A program made the position numbers and the translations under genes. Positions 9,501 through 16,768 of a stretch of DNA of 58,187 nt are shown here, in pieces. This DNA comes from Clostridia bacterium (GTDB lineage: Bacteria; Bacillota; Clostridia; Oscillospirales; QAKW01), in contig JAFTZM010000042.1 in the NCBI GenBank assembly GCA_017464525.1, forward strand, positions 1 to 58,187, in the 5' to 3' direction. The notes beneath the pieces were generated by a model that made no database searches, had not been told where the DNA came from, and saw only the letters and a program-made list of their open reading frames with translations. Numbering within the stretch: the stretch's first letter is position 1; the number at the start of each line of letters is the position of its first letter.

Positions 9501-9726
9501 CATGGTGGTCGTTGCCAGAATGCTGGATCTGACCGGCGATGCCGATCTTTCCGAGTTTGGTGATGTGGATGACATCTCCCTCTGGGCTCTGGATAGCGTG
9601 AAGGCTACTGTTGAGGCCGGCATCTTCGCCGGTGACGAGAACGGTAATCTCTGCCCCCGTGATGCTATCACCCGTGCCGAGATCGCTACTGTTGCCGCAC
9701 GCATTATGGAGTATCTGGATTATTGA
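6577..9726 (+). CDS. exported SLH-domain surface protein with beta-helix and cadherin-like domains
   Basis: A 1049-residue cell-surface protein. The first 31 residues are a Sec signal peptide (KMKK, hydrophobic core, ASA-A cleavage). Residues about 80-430 read like a right-handed parallel beta-helix (IYVAAGSYNATLNL and many short Asn/Gly-turn repeats), a fold shared by pectate-lyase-like proteins. The middle (about 550-860) shows cadherin-like beta-sandwich repeats such as NYYTVYVKITSEDG. The C-terminus carries three SLH repeats (about 864-915, 929-985, 993-1043; FRPNDSASREE, MPAASITREE, CPRDAITRAE) that anchor it to pyruvylated wall polymer. No catalytic residues were assigned. Strong codon bias and a consensus promoter suggest high expression. 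Confidence 0.88.
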   Translation: MMKMKKFSAALLAVVMLISMLSCMVFSASAATTLGGPVTIEPIEKVGNQVLTGAALPGNIRVVNEDWNGSITNTAVFIKLDGKPYRATFGINAFSEIADAVDSAESNDTIYVAAGSYNATLNLTDVNQLKIYGPWAGVSPNNPDFETAADLAEPNPARPDANNTDAAEAAETEAVFYGTVNLLSSAQADAHTTLDGLYFAGSSTITLGTGGTYRIGTYLRNNVINVSTSQFVNMNRGMNPGFEAEYNRVLNGKQFHGTGGFMGSIHRYNYFNLTDYMFHPGSVQNGSSGNIALIECNYFENCAGVMYYGSNNYQTVAYSVVIKDNYIKQVTPGSYIVNNEYDSFHSMPGITFQITGNEIYGITRGTTVFQFPYRASEHNLNRYRYIVNITDNIIDLPVNQSLVNAEMAGVINCSYNQFLQGVALKQIIHEEKDCDVVLYPYYDAEWNLIGDARVISAVGGTVDQEDKKIVMELGDYAEDTMDLSQVLVATGDIKVYEDATLLTEVEDKILYFDSYMTTRYIAVLAPDGAIGNVYTLSVTKDLSQDAKLLKVLENHSQVEVVENGTEFTVTMPADVAFLDYELKVSAGAKVELFSDEAYTKALEIKDNYIPYGTNGNYYTVYVKITSEDGVSAVGYYSVVFERERSDLYDPSITSIVTPEGDYTIRPDRTAADTLWMAYYAGNKLLGDTVFEFTTTPGATYTVMDANGKVVSSSAAVKALPLKDGTNNFTIKVKDSVSENTMKFVVENGTRSSDATISGVTGQAPIIVDNTITLIVGGTTFSGTFETRSPYAKVKIYADEGKTIEMTYSSTPYTEVTTNRTIDERTFNLPTAHATNEYFVVSTAEDGTVKNYTLILKKNVASATYMDVANGQWYSSFIQTVSDAGIVYGEAEGEGQVFRPNDSASREEMATIIARLLKSNGSNFKDLKLNYVDEAAISEWALDNVKVAKFYDVMGGHLEGSQLYFMPAASITREEVMVVVARMLDLTGDADLSEFGDVDDISLWALDSVKATVEAGIFAGDENGNLCPRDAITRAEIATVAARIMEYLDY

Positions 9727-9741
9727 TTCCTGAATAAACTG

Positions 9742-9778
9742 AAATCCCGCCGAAGGCTTGCCTTCGGCGGGATTTGTT
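9742..9778 (+). terminator. intrinsic terminator after the first SLH gene
   Basis: A 15-bp stem (AAATCCCGCCGAAGG with its complement), a CTTG loop and a T-rich tail, 16 bases after the stop codon. Confidence 0.85.
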
Positions 9779-9859
9779 ATATCTGCACAGTTTTTTTGAA
9801 TTTGATTTGTGTAAACTATCTATAGAATGTTACATTTACGTTACATATCGCCAAATCGG

Positions 9860-9888
9860 TTGCATTTTGGAATTTTCCCGTTTATAAT
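9860..9888 (+). promoter_or_regulatory. predicted promoter of the solute-binding lipoprotein gene
   Basis: TTGCAT (9860-9865), a 17-base spacer and TATAAT (9883-9888). The leader of about 95 bases contains several short stems (for example ACGGTGAAAAACCGT). The same unusual TTGCAT -35 box precedes the next SLH gene at 11742, which hints at shared control. Confidence 0.6.
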
Positions 9889-9988
9889 GAAATTGAAAGG
9901 ACGGTGAAAAACCGTTGTGTGGCGTCGCGAACCGCATAAAGAATTCCGGAACTCTTTTTAAATCAATTTGATGAAAGGAGTGCAACCA

Positions 9989-11650
9989 ATGAAAAAGAAA
10001 TGGAAACTGCTTGCGATTATGCTGGCTGTTTTGATGCTTGCTGGCATGACCGCCGCCTGCCGGCAGCCCAACGAAGAGAACTGGGGGGTGATCGATCCCG
10101 GCGGAACTGAGTTCAAGGAGCCGGGCTCCTCGGAGGATGACCCGGGCAATGATCCGGAAGATCCCGATCAGCCGGGCGATGACCCGAATGATCCTGATAC
10201 CCCCGGTACAATTGTCGGTCCGGGAAATGCCGATGATCCGTCCAATCCGGATACTCCCGGAAAATCCCCCACCGACACGCCGGTGATCTCTGACCCTACT
10301 GTCAAGTATACCACCAATAATCCGTTGGTCGCGGAAGGGAAGAAGATCAATTATGGTACTGAGGTCAGCTATGATATCGATACTACCGGTTTTGTGAAAA
10401 ATAACATCCGGCTGGCCGATCTGAGAGGGAAGAGCCTTACCCTGATCACTGCCATCATGTATAATACCTTCCAGTATAAAAACGAAAAAGGGGAATATGT
10501 GGGCGAATGGAAATGGTGGGAGTCTTTGAAGGATGTTTACGGGCTGAATATCAAGTATATCAAATCACGCTTTGATAAGTCCGTTTCCCAATCTCTGACC
10601 TATATGAATGCCGGGAAGGCCTTGGATGTGATCCCCACTCATGTGGGCGGATTTCCCAAATTCTTGACCCTATCCCAGCCGTTGGATCCTTATATTAATA
10701 TCCAGAATATTGGTAATTCTCCGGGCGTGGATGAAATGACCCTGCAGGAGACCAAGTGGGGCGGGACCTACCGTTGTATCAGCGCCATCGGTGCGGTCAA
10801 TGTGCTGTGGTACAATCAGTCCCTGGTGGAGCAGCTGGGTCTGAAGGATCCCCATACCTCCTGGCAAAAGGGGGAGTGGAACTGGAATACTTGGGAAGCC
10901 TTTGTCAGGAGCGTTCCCCAGACAACGCCGGATGGCAAGGCTCTGTATGCCTATAATCAATGCGGCGCGGATATTCCCTATTCCTGGGCTTTGACCAATG
11001 GGATCCACCATATTAAGATCGATACTGAAAGTGAGACCCCCAATCTGGTGAATAACTGGATGCATCCCCAGACACTTGCTGCTTGGGAATTTGTTTCCGG
11101 GGTGCTGAAAGGGATCAAATACGGCGGGAACTATGCGGAAATGTATTCTCAGGGTACCGTCATGATGTCCGATGCGGTCAATCTGATGAATACCTGGGAT
11201 AACTATGAATACGCCCAGACCCATAAGTATAACTGGGTGCCTTTCCCCAAAGCCACTGCCTCCACCGGGCGGGATATCGCTTTCAATTATGGCTACACCA
11301 TGATGCTGCCCAAAAAGATGAAAACGCAATCCAATGCTCCTTATGCTGTGAAATTTATGGAGCTGTGGGCTAACCGGTTTACCGAGGCGGTTTTCGATTA
11401 TTTCGAAACCACACAGTGCATCGGCATGGATTATAAGGCGAAAAAGGAATACTTTGAATTCGTGGTCAAAAGCACCTATTTCGGGGTGCAGATGAACGAA
11501 TGGGATATGGTGACCGGTGATAATGCCACTCGGAAAAATAACTGGTTTAAGGCATTTTCCAATGCTCAGTTTAATATCACCACCGAATCTACTGCTATGA
11601 AAAATGTTGTGGAGCAGGCAATTAAAGATTGTTTGGCTTACGGTTCATAA
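9989..11650 (+). CDS. extracellular solute-binding lipoprotein (family 1-like), orphan
   Basis: A 553-residue exported binding protein of the sugar/oligosaccharide ABC type. Start chosen at 9989 because GAAAGGAG (9973-9980) sits 8 bases before it; upstream TTG/ATG codons overlap that site. The signal peptide ends at Cys24 (AGMTAAC, a loose lipobox). Residues about 36-100 are an Asp/Pro/Gly linker (repeated DPxxPDxPG units) that would lift the domain away from the membrane. The globular part has SBP features (TLITAIMYNTFQYKN, GGTYRCISAIGAVNVLWYNQ, WNWNTWEAF). No permease or ATPase gene is adjacent, so it may serve a distant transporter or act as a surface sensor. The neighbours are both SLH-anchored proteins. 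Confidence 0.8.
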   Translation: MKKKWKLLAIMLAVLMLAGMTAACRQPNEENWGVIDPGGTEFKEPGSSEDDPGNDPEDPDQPGDDPNDPDTPGTIVGPGNADDPSNPDTPGKSPTDTPVISDPTVKYTTNNPLVAEGKKINYGTEVSYDIDTTGFVKNNIRLADLRGKSLTLITAIMYNTFQYKNEKGEYVGEWKWWESLKDVYGLNIKYIKSRFDKSVSQSLTYMNAGKALDVIPTHVGGFPKFLTLSQPLDPYINIQNIGNSPGVDEMTLQETKWGGTYRCISAIGAVNVLWYNQSLVEQLGLKDPHTSWQKGEWNWNTWEAFVRSVPQTTPDGKALYAYNQCGADIPYSWALTNGIHHIKIDTESETPNLVNNWMHPQTLAAWEFVSGVLKGIKYGGNYAEMYSQGTVMMSDAVNLMNTWDNYEYAQTHKYNWVPFPKATASTGRDIAFNYGYTMMLPKKMKTQSNAPYAVKFMELWANRFTEAVFDYFETTQCIGMDYKAKKEYFEFVVKSTYFGVQMNEWDMVTGDNATRKNNWFKAFSNAQFNITTESTAMKNVVEQAIKDCLAYGS

Positions 11651-11741
11651 TTTTTGTTGTCATTTTTAACAAAAATTTTACATCGAAATTATTTAGTTTT
11701 AACAAAGTCGCATTCTTTGGTCGAACATTTCAATAAATCTC

Positions 11742-11770
11742 TTGCATCTTGCCTTAATATTATATATAAT
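11742..11770 (+). promoter_or_regulatory. predicted promoter of the second SLH gene
   Basis: TTGCAT (11742-11747), a 17-base spacer and TATAAT (11765-11770), 47 bases before the ATG. The GGAGG ribosome-binding site lies at about 11806. Confidence 0.6.
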
Positions 11771-11817
11771 ATTAGCAGACTAAAAGGGAAGTTCCCTATT
11801 GAGATGGAGGTAAACGA

Positions 11818-13821
11818 ATGAGAACCTTGAGAAGTTTAATGGCAGCCGTGCTTACGGTTGTTATGATCGCTTGCCTGAGTGTATCCGCTTTCGCTGCATA
11901 CGAGGAGATTACATACGACGATGTGAGCGAAATGTACGGTACCACCCTTTCCGGCGTGAACACGATCTACATTAAATTTGCCGATAAGCTGGGCCTTGTA
12001 CCCAGCATGACAGACGGTAGTTTCAACCCTAACGGTTTGATCAGCCGTATCGATGCATTGAAGATCGCCTATCGGATGCTTCATTATGATTATGATGAGC
12101 TGTCTGAATATTCTTCCACCAATACCGACTTCGACGAAGCCGAGGGCGGTGATATCAGCGACGTTTATATGCTCAAGACCTACATCGCTTGGGCGCAGGA
12201 TTATCAGCTGATCAATTCCGAATATGTGCCCGATAATAAGTTCGAACCCAATAAGGCCATTACCGGCGTGGAGTTCATTACCCTGCTGGCTAAGGTGATG
12301 GGGATCGCAACCAACGAAAGCACTGTGGAGGATTATGAGGCTGCTCTGGAAATCGTTTTGATGGATTCCGATGTAACGGTGGACAGCGAGACCATCAACA
12401 GAGAGCAGGCTGCTGTCATCGTTGCCCGTGCCATGCTTTATGATCCCGAGTACGGCGATGTCAATGAAGATATGTATGTAAACTTCAGCGACTATGATAT
12501 CAGCTGCCTGGGAACCAATGTCTATGGCTGCCATAACACCCAGTTGACTGTCCGTGCCACCAAGCAGAGACCCATGGGGTACGAGGGTGTGACCAGCGAT
12601 GTGCTGTTCTCCAACGGTGCGCAGGTGGATGTAGGCGCCGATCTGAGCGCTTTCGTAGGCTATCAGATGGATGTAGTCTATATGGATAAAGATGGTTCCG
12701 GTACCTTTACGCAGGACGAAGAGATCATCACCTATCAGATGGTTTCTCCTTGGGTCACCACCGTTTCCCTCTCCGATGTGTCCTTTGAGTCCTATGCGGC
12801 GATCAAGGCCACCTCTTCTCAGGGCGCTATTGTAAAGCTGCAGACCAACTCCCTGCTCTATCTCAATGATAATCTCTGGCCCACTGAGGATATTTATGAT
12901 CTGGTTAAGTTGGCCGGTCATATTGAGTTCTCTCCCAATACGACCACCAAGCCCGCTACTGCCATCAAGAACCGCCCCAACCTTGAGTTTACCTTCATTC
13001 AGCAGACCTCTGCCGAGTTGGCTGATGTGGTTCTGGCCACCGAGTGGATCCCCGGCAAGATCATGACCGTTACCGATGATTATCTGGGAATCTATAGCTA
13101 CTATGATGGCGAAACCTATGTATACGAGGATAACTTCATCGAGATGACGAACCTCGTGAACCCCAAGGCTGGGGACTATGTAAACTTCTATCTTGCCAAT
13201 AATAAGATGTACCTCACCGAGGGTGCCACCGCTTATCTCACAGAGTATAGCGCCGGGATCGATGCCAACGGCAATGAGGTTCTGAATGGTACTGTTGGCG
13301 AGGAAAGCCTCTCTGTGATCAAGCATCTCTTCTGCCAGGAAGGCGATAATACTGTTGCCGGTCTGGGCCGTCGCCCTGTTGTAGCTGTAATGGACAGCAC
13401 CAGAAAGTCCTATATCGCTTTGGAAGAGCCCGCTGCTACTGATGAGATCCTGATCGAGATCATCAGCGCCACTACCGATGATGATATCTTCGCAAATGTG
13501 GAGGCTACCGTTGTGGCCACCGGCGAAAAGATCACCTTGAATGATGTGAAGATCGCAAATATCACCTCCCTGAAGGGCATCGTGGATAAGGGCGGTATCT
13601 TCACCTACTACAAGACCGAGGGCGGTGCATATTATATGCACGGCGTGGATCCTGTGGAGATGACAGTAATCGAAATGGATGATTACTTCATCACCGAGGG
13701 CGGCGTTAAGTATCTGAAGACCTCCGATTACGTATCTTCCGAAAGCAAGCCCATTAACGGTGAAGCCATTTTGACCATCGATCGCTACAACGGCGTTCGT
13801 GCTGCAGAGGCTGTTGCTTAA
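11818..13821 (+). CDS. exported protein with N-terminal SLH-like repeats
   Basis: A 667-residue secreted protein. Signal peptide 1-26 ends in SAFA-AYEE. Residues about 41-206 contain three degenerate SLH repeats (DGSFNPNGLISRIDALKIA; NKFEPNKAITGVEFI; TVDSETINREQAAVIVARAM), so the wall anchor is N-terminal here, opposite to the first SLH protein. The remainder (about 215-667) is beta-rich with Asp/Gly-containing turns (YMDKDGSGTFTQDEE could bind calcium) and has no recognised catalytic motif. It has its own promoter and terminator. It may be a structural S-layer component or a partner of the 1049-residue protein; that role is inference from layout. Confidence 0.82.
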   Translation: MRTLRSLMAAVLTVVMIACLSVSAFAAYEEITYDDVSEMYGTTLSGVNTIYIKFADKLGLVPSMTDGSFNPNGLISRIDALKIAYRMLHYDYDELSEYSSTNTDFDEAEGGDISDVYMLKTYIAWAQDYQLINSEYVPDNKFEPNKAITGVEFITLLAKVMGIATNESTVEDYEAALEIVLMDSDVTVDSETINREQAAVIVARAMLYDPEYGDVNEDMYVNFSDYDISCLGTNVYGCHNTQLTVRATKQRPMGYEGVTSDVLFSNGAQVDVGADLSAFVGYQMDVVYMDKDGSGTFTQDEEIITYQMVSPWVTTVSLSDVSFESYAAIKATSSQGAIVKLQTNSLLYLNDNLWPTEDIYDLVKLAGHIEFSPNTTTKPATAIKNRPNLEFTFIQQTSAELADVVLATEWIPGKIMTVTDDYLGIYSYYDGETYVYEDNFIEMTNLVNPKAGDYVNFYLANNKMYLTEGATAYLTEYSAGIDANGNEVLNGTVGEESLSVIKHLFCQEGDNTVAGLGRRPVVAVMDSTRKSYIALEEPAATDEILIEIISATTDDDIFANVEATVVATGEKITLNDVKIANITSLKGIVDKGGIFTYYKTEGGAYYMHGVDPVEMTVIEMDDYFITEGGVKYLKTSDYVSSESKPINGEAILTIDRYNGVRAAEAVA

Positions 13822-13831
13822 GTAAAAAATG

Positions 13832-13872
13832 TTTTTTCCCGCAGAAGGTATTCCTTCTGCGGGAATTTTTTG
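13832..13872 (+). terminator. intrinsic terminator after the second SLH gene
   Basis: An 11-bp GC-rich stem (CCCGCAGAAGG and complement) with a TATT loop, flanked by A/T runs, 17 bases after the stop. Confidence 0.85.
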
Positions 13873-13960
13873 CGTAAAAAACTAGCTTTTTGATTGTATT
13901 TTAAACAAAAATGTGCTAAAATTAGTTGAATTTTGCATTAAAAATCCGAGGAGTAAAGTG

Positions 13961-15316
13961 ATGAGCGAGAAAAGAAGCAGTTTTACCGGCAAGCTTGGCT
14001 TTGTGCTGGCGGCGGCCGGTTCCGCAGTAGGTCTTGGGAATATCTGGCGTTTTCCCTATCTGGCCGCTAAGTATGGTGGCGGTATTTTCTTGCTGGTTTA
14101 TCTGGTTTTGGCGGTCACCTTTGGCTTTGCGTTGATGTGTGCCGAGATCGCTATCGGCCGTAAAACCGGTATGAGTGCCATTGGCGCCTTTGGCGTTTTG
14201 AATAAAAAATACCGGTTTATTGGCTGGCTTGCAGCGGTTGTTCCGGTGATCATTCTACCCTATTATTCTGTGATCGGCGGTTGGGTAACCAAATATATTT
14301 CCATTTATTTTACCGGCGAAGCGGCGGCTGCGGCAGGGAATAACTATTTCGATCATTTTATCGGCAAACCGATAGAACCGTTGGTTTGGTTCCTGATTTT
14401 TATCGGCATTACTGCTTTGATCGTTTTGCTTGGAGTCGATAAAGGGATCGAACAGGTCAGCAAATTTATGATGCCGGTGCTGGTAGTTCTTTCCATTGTA
14501 GTGGCCGTGTATTCCATCTGCCTTCCCGGCGCCACGGAGGGCGTTGTTTATTACCTGAAGCCCGATTTCACCCATTTTTCAGCTACTACCGTCTTGGCTG
14601 CCATGGGTCAGTTGTTTTATTCTATGTCTTTGGCCATGGGCATCATGGTTACATATGGCTCTTATATGAAGAAGGATGTCAATCTGGAATCTTCGGTTCA
14701 TCAGATCGAGATTTTCGATTGCGGTATTGCTTTTATGGCTGGTTTGATGGTGATCCCTGCGGTGTTTGCCTTCTCCGGCGGGGATAAGGCGGCTTTGGGT
14801 TCCGGTCCCAGCCTGATGTTTATTACGCTGCCGAAGGTTTTCAATAGTATGCCCGGCGGTTCTGTTTTCGGTGCGGTGTTCTTTATTTTGGTGTTCTTTG
14901 CCGCTCTTACCTCCTCTATTTCGTTGATGGAGACGGTGGTTTCCATTGTACAGGACAAGCTGGGATGGGGCCGTAAAACGACCTGTCTGGTGGTTTTGAT
15001 TGGCGCCATCTTACTGGGTATTCCCTCTTCCTTGGGGAAGGGTGTCTGGAGTAATGTGACCGTCATCGGGATGGATTTTCTGGATTTCTTTGATTTTATC
15101 AGCAACAGTGTGCTGATGCCGGTGGTTGCTTTCCTCACCTGTATTTTCGTGGGCTATGTGATCAAGCCGGCTTCATTGATCGATGAAATTGAGCAGACTG
15201 CAGCCTTCAAGGCGAAAAAACTGTTCACCGTTGTGATTAAATATGTTGCACCCATCTGTATTGTGCTGATCCTGATCTCCTCTGTTCTGGATGTATTAGG
15301 GATCGCTAAGATCTAA
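13961..15316 (+). CDS. neurotransmitter:sodium symporter (NSS) family transporter
   Basis: A 451-residue sodium-coupled importer of the SNF/LeuT family, likely for an amino acid or other small amine. The diagnostic first helix is clear: GFVLAAAGSAVGLGNIWRFP, then YGGGIFLLVYL and the loop EIAIGRKTG. About 11-12 hydrophobic helices follow to the end. The start at 13961 is favoured by GAGGAG seven bases upstream; an in-frame TTG at 13913 lacks a ribosome-binding site. Substrate cannot be read from sequence; tryptophan, tyrosine or alanine are typical for bacterial members. It stands alone between a terminator and a MITE-like element. Confidence 0.92.
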   Translation: MSEKRSSFTGKLGFVLAAAGSAVGLGNIWRFPYLAAKYGGGIFLLVYLVLAVTFGFALMCAEIAIGRKTGMSAIGAFGVLNKKYRFIGWLAAVVPVIILPYYSVIGGWVTKYISIYFTGEAAAAAGNNYFDHFIGKPIEPLVWFLIFIGITALIVLLGVDKGIEQVSKFMMPVLVVLSIVVAVYSICLPGATEGVVYYLKPDFTHFSATTVLAAMGQLFYSMSLAMGIMVTYGSYMKKDVNLESSVHQIEIFDCGIAFMAGLMVIPAVFAFSGGDKAALGSGPSLMFITLPKVFNSMPGGSVFGAVFFILVFFAALTSSISLMETVVSIVQDKLGWGRKTTCLVVLIGAILLGIPSSLGKGVWSNVTVIGMDFLDFFDFISNSVLMPVVAFLTCIFVGYVIKPASLIDEIEQTAAFKAKKLFTVVIKYVAPICIVLILISSVLDVLGIAKI

Positions 15317-15320
15317 GTTG

Positions 15321-15599
15321 AAAGGCTCCTGCTTAGGGCACCATTCATAAGGAAGAATAGGTTTTGAGAGCATCTTCTTCGCTCAAATAAACCGAAAAAG
15401 TCCAGCCATGCGTCAGCATGGCTGGACTTTTTGTCAATTCATTAGAACAAAAAACTGTATCTCAAAACTTCCTTCGGCAACTTGAAAAGCGAAAGTTTGG
15501 ATGCAAGGCAAGAAAAAAGCGCAGGCACCCTGGCGGGTGGCGACCGTTTTTCAAGGCTAATATTTCTTAAGAAGGGTGCCCCTTGGCAGGAGCTTTTTT
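15321..15599. repeat. MITE-like inverted-repeat element (copy 2)
   Basis: A 279-bp non-coding element. Its left arm (15321-15357) and right arm (15564-15599) are inverted copies reading, from the right end inward, AAAAAAGCTCCTGC, then GGGGCACCC and TTCTTAAG. It holds an internal 16-bp perfect stem (15395-15410 with 15417-15432). Read from its right end it matches the order of elements in copy 1: A-run plus GC(N)2C(N)GC, GGGC, GCACC, a CCTTGA box and the internal hairpin. It starts five bases after the symporter stop codon. Confidence 0.65.
15395..15432. terminator. strong stem-loop inside MITE-like copy 2
   Basis: AAAAAGTCCAGCCATG pairs perfectly with CATGGCTGGACTTTTT around a 6-base loop. 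The T run follows in both directions, so it can terminate the symporter transcript. Confidence 0.7.
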
Positions 15600-15673
15600 G
15601 TACCCTTTTTGGTGGCAAAGCATAGAATGAATGGGATGTTTATCCCCATCATTTTAAAGGAGCGATTGATCCA

Positions 15674-16699
15674 TTGAACGTTTATAAACCGAATGAATGC
15701 AACTGCTGCAAGCGGGAATGCCAATGCTGCTGCAATTGCGAACAGCATTGCCCGCCCGGCCCCCGGGGTGCCACTGGGGCTACCGGCCCTCAAGGCCCTC
15801 AGGGTATCCAGGGTGTAGAAGGTCCTCGGGGTGCTACCGGCGCCACCGGCCCTCAGGGGGTTCAGGGCATTCAGGGCCCCACTGGCCCCACAGGAGCTAC
15901 CGGCGCCACCGGTGTGCAGGGCCTGATCGGCCCCACCGGTCCTACCGGCGCCAATGGAATTGCAGGCGCCACCGGCGCAACCGGCCCCACCGGAGCTAAT
16001 GGGATTCCTGGCCCCACCGGTCCTACCGGTCCCACAGGCCCCACCGGTCCCACGGGCGCAACCGGTGTTACCGGTGCCAATGGCATTACCGGCCCCACGG
16101 GTCCTACCGGCGCCACGGGTGCTACTGGCGGTACCGGGCCTACCGGCGCTACCGGAGCGAACGGTGCAACCGGGCCTACGGGACCAAGAGGTGCTACTGG
16201 CTCTACCGGCGCTACTGGCCCCACTGGTCCTACCGGTCCGAGAGGTGCTACCGGTGCAACCGGCCCTGCCATGAGCGCTGCGGTTCTGAGTGCGGTGGAT
16301 CCTGCCACCCAGGAGACCCACGCCGGCAATGCCCTGCATTTTGCCACCACACCGCTGGTTCACGGCACCGCCATCACCCATATTGACGGCCAGGAAGAGG
16401 TCGTGATCCATGAACCGGGTGTTTATTTTGCCATCTTCCGGGGCGCGGTAGAACCGGAGAATTGCCGCTCTGCCAACGATACTCTAACTGTTCGCCTTTT
16501 GCTGAACGGTGTGCCCATCCCCGGTGCCATTGCCCATCATTCCTTCCCGGATACCCGTGATTTTTCGGGTATTACGGTGCACGCGCCCTTCCGGGTGGAT
16601 TACACCCCCGCAGTTCTTACGGTGGTGGCGGATACCGATGAATTCCATCTGACCAATAGCATTATCTCGGTATTTCGCTTGACTGATTCCATCGTCTGA
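15674..16699 (+). CDS. collagen-like spore/exosporium-type surface protein
   Basis: A 341-residue protein in three parts. Residues 1-26 are a Cys-rich head with nine cysteines ([14 protein letters not shown]), suited to disulfide cross-linking on the spore coat. Residues about 28-198 are an uninterrupted Gly-X-Y collagen-like domain dominated by GPT, GAT and PTG units with occasional GAN and GPR. Residues about 200-341 are a compact beta-rich domain resembling the TNF-like C-terminal head of BclA. No signal peptide is present, as is usual for proteins deposited on the forespore from the mother cell. The start is TTG, with AAAGGAG nine bases upstream. The Thr-rich repeats are typical O-glycosylation targets, and a glycosyltransferase gene follows directly. 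Confidence 0.85.
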   Translation: MNVYKPNECNCCKRECQCCCNCEQHCPPGPRGATGATGPQGPQGIQGVEGPRGATGATGPQGVQGIQGPTGPTGATGATGVQGLIGPTGPTGANGIAGATGATGPTGANGIPGPTGPTGPTGPTGPTGATGVTGANGITGPTGPTGATGATGGTGPTGATGANGATGPTGPRGATGSTGATGPTGPTGPRGATGATGPAMSAAVLSAVDPATQETHAGNALHFATTPLVHGTAITHIDGQEEVVIHEPGVYFAIFRGAVEPENCRSANDTLTVRLLLNGVPIPGAIAHHSFPDTRDFSGITVHAPFRVDYTPAVLTVVADTDEFHLTNSIISVFRLTDSIV

Positions 16700-16724
16700 A
16701 ATTTTCGGGCGGTGATTTGAATAT

Positions 16725-16755
16725 AGCCGCCCCCGCTTCGGCGGGGGCGGCCTTT
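16725..16755 (+). terminator. GC-rich terminator between collagen-like gene and glycosyltransferase
   Basis: GCCGCCCCCGC pairs with GCGGGGGCGGC around a TTCG tetraloop. Only three T residues follow, so read-through into the glycosyltransferase is plausible. Confidence 0.65.
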
Positions 16756-16768
16756 GAAAGAGGCGCTT

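Noticed and set aside
9889..9970. Known riboswitch in the leader of the solute-binding protein gene
   Set aside because: Several small stems are present, but no conserved core of c-di-GMP, purine, lysine or other familiar classes could be recognised.
11836..13641. A 601-codon open frame antisense to the second SLH gene
   Set aside because: Same codon-bias effect; no ribosome-binding site and no recognisable domains.
15871..16350. Proline/valine/alanine-repeat frames on the other strand and frames of the collagen-like gene
   Set aside because: Any frame of a Gly-X-Y repeat gives a periodic peptide. Only the plus frame has a ribosome-binding site, a Cys-rich head and a folded C-terminal domain.
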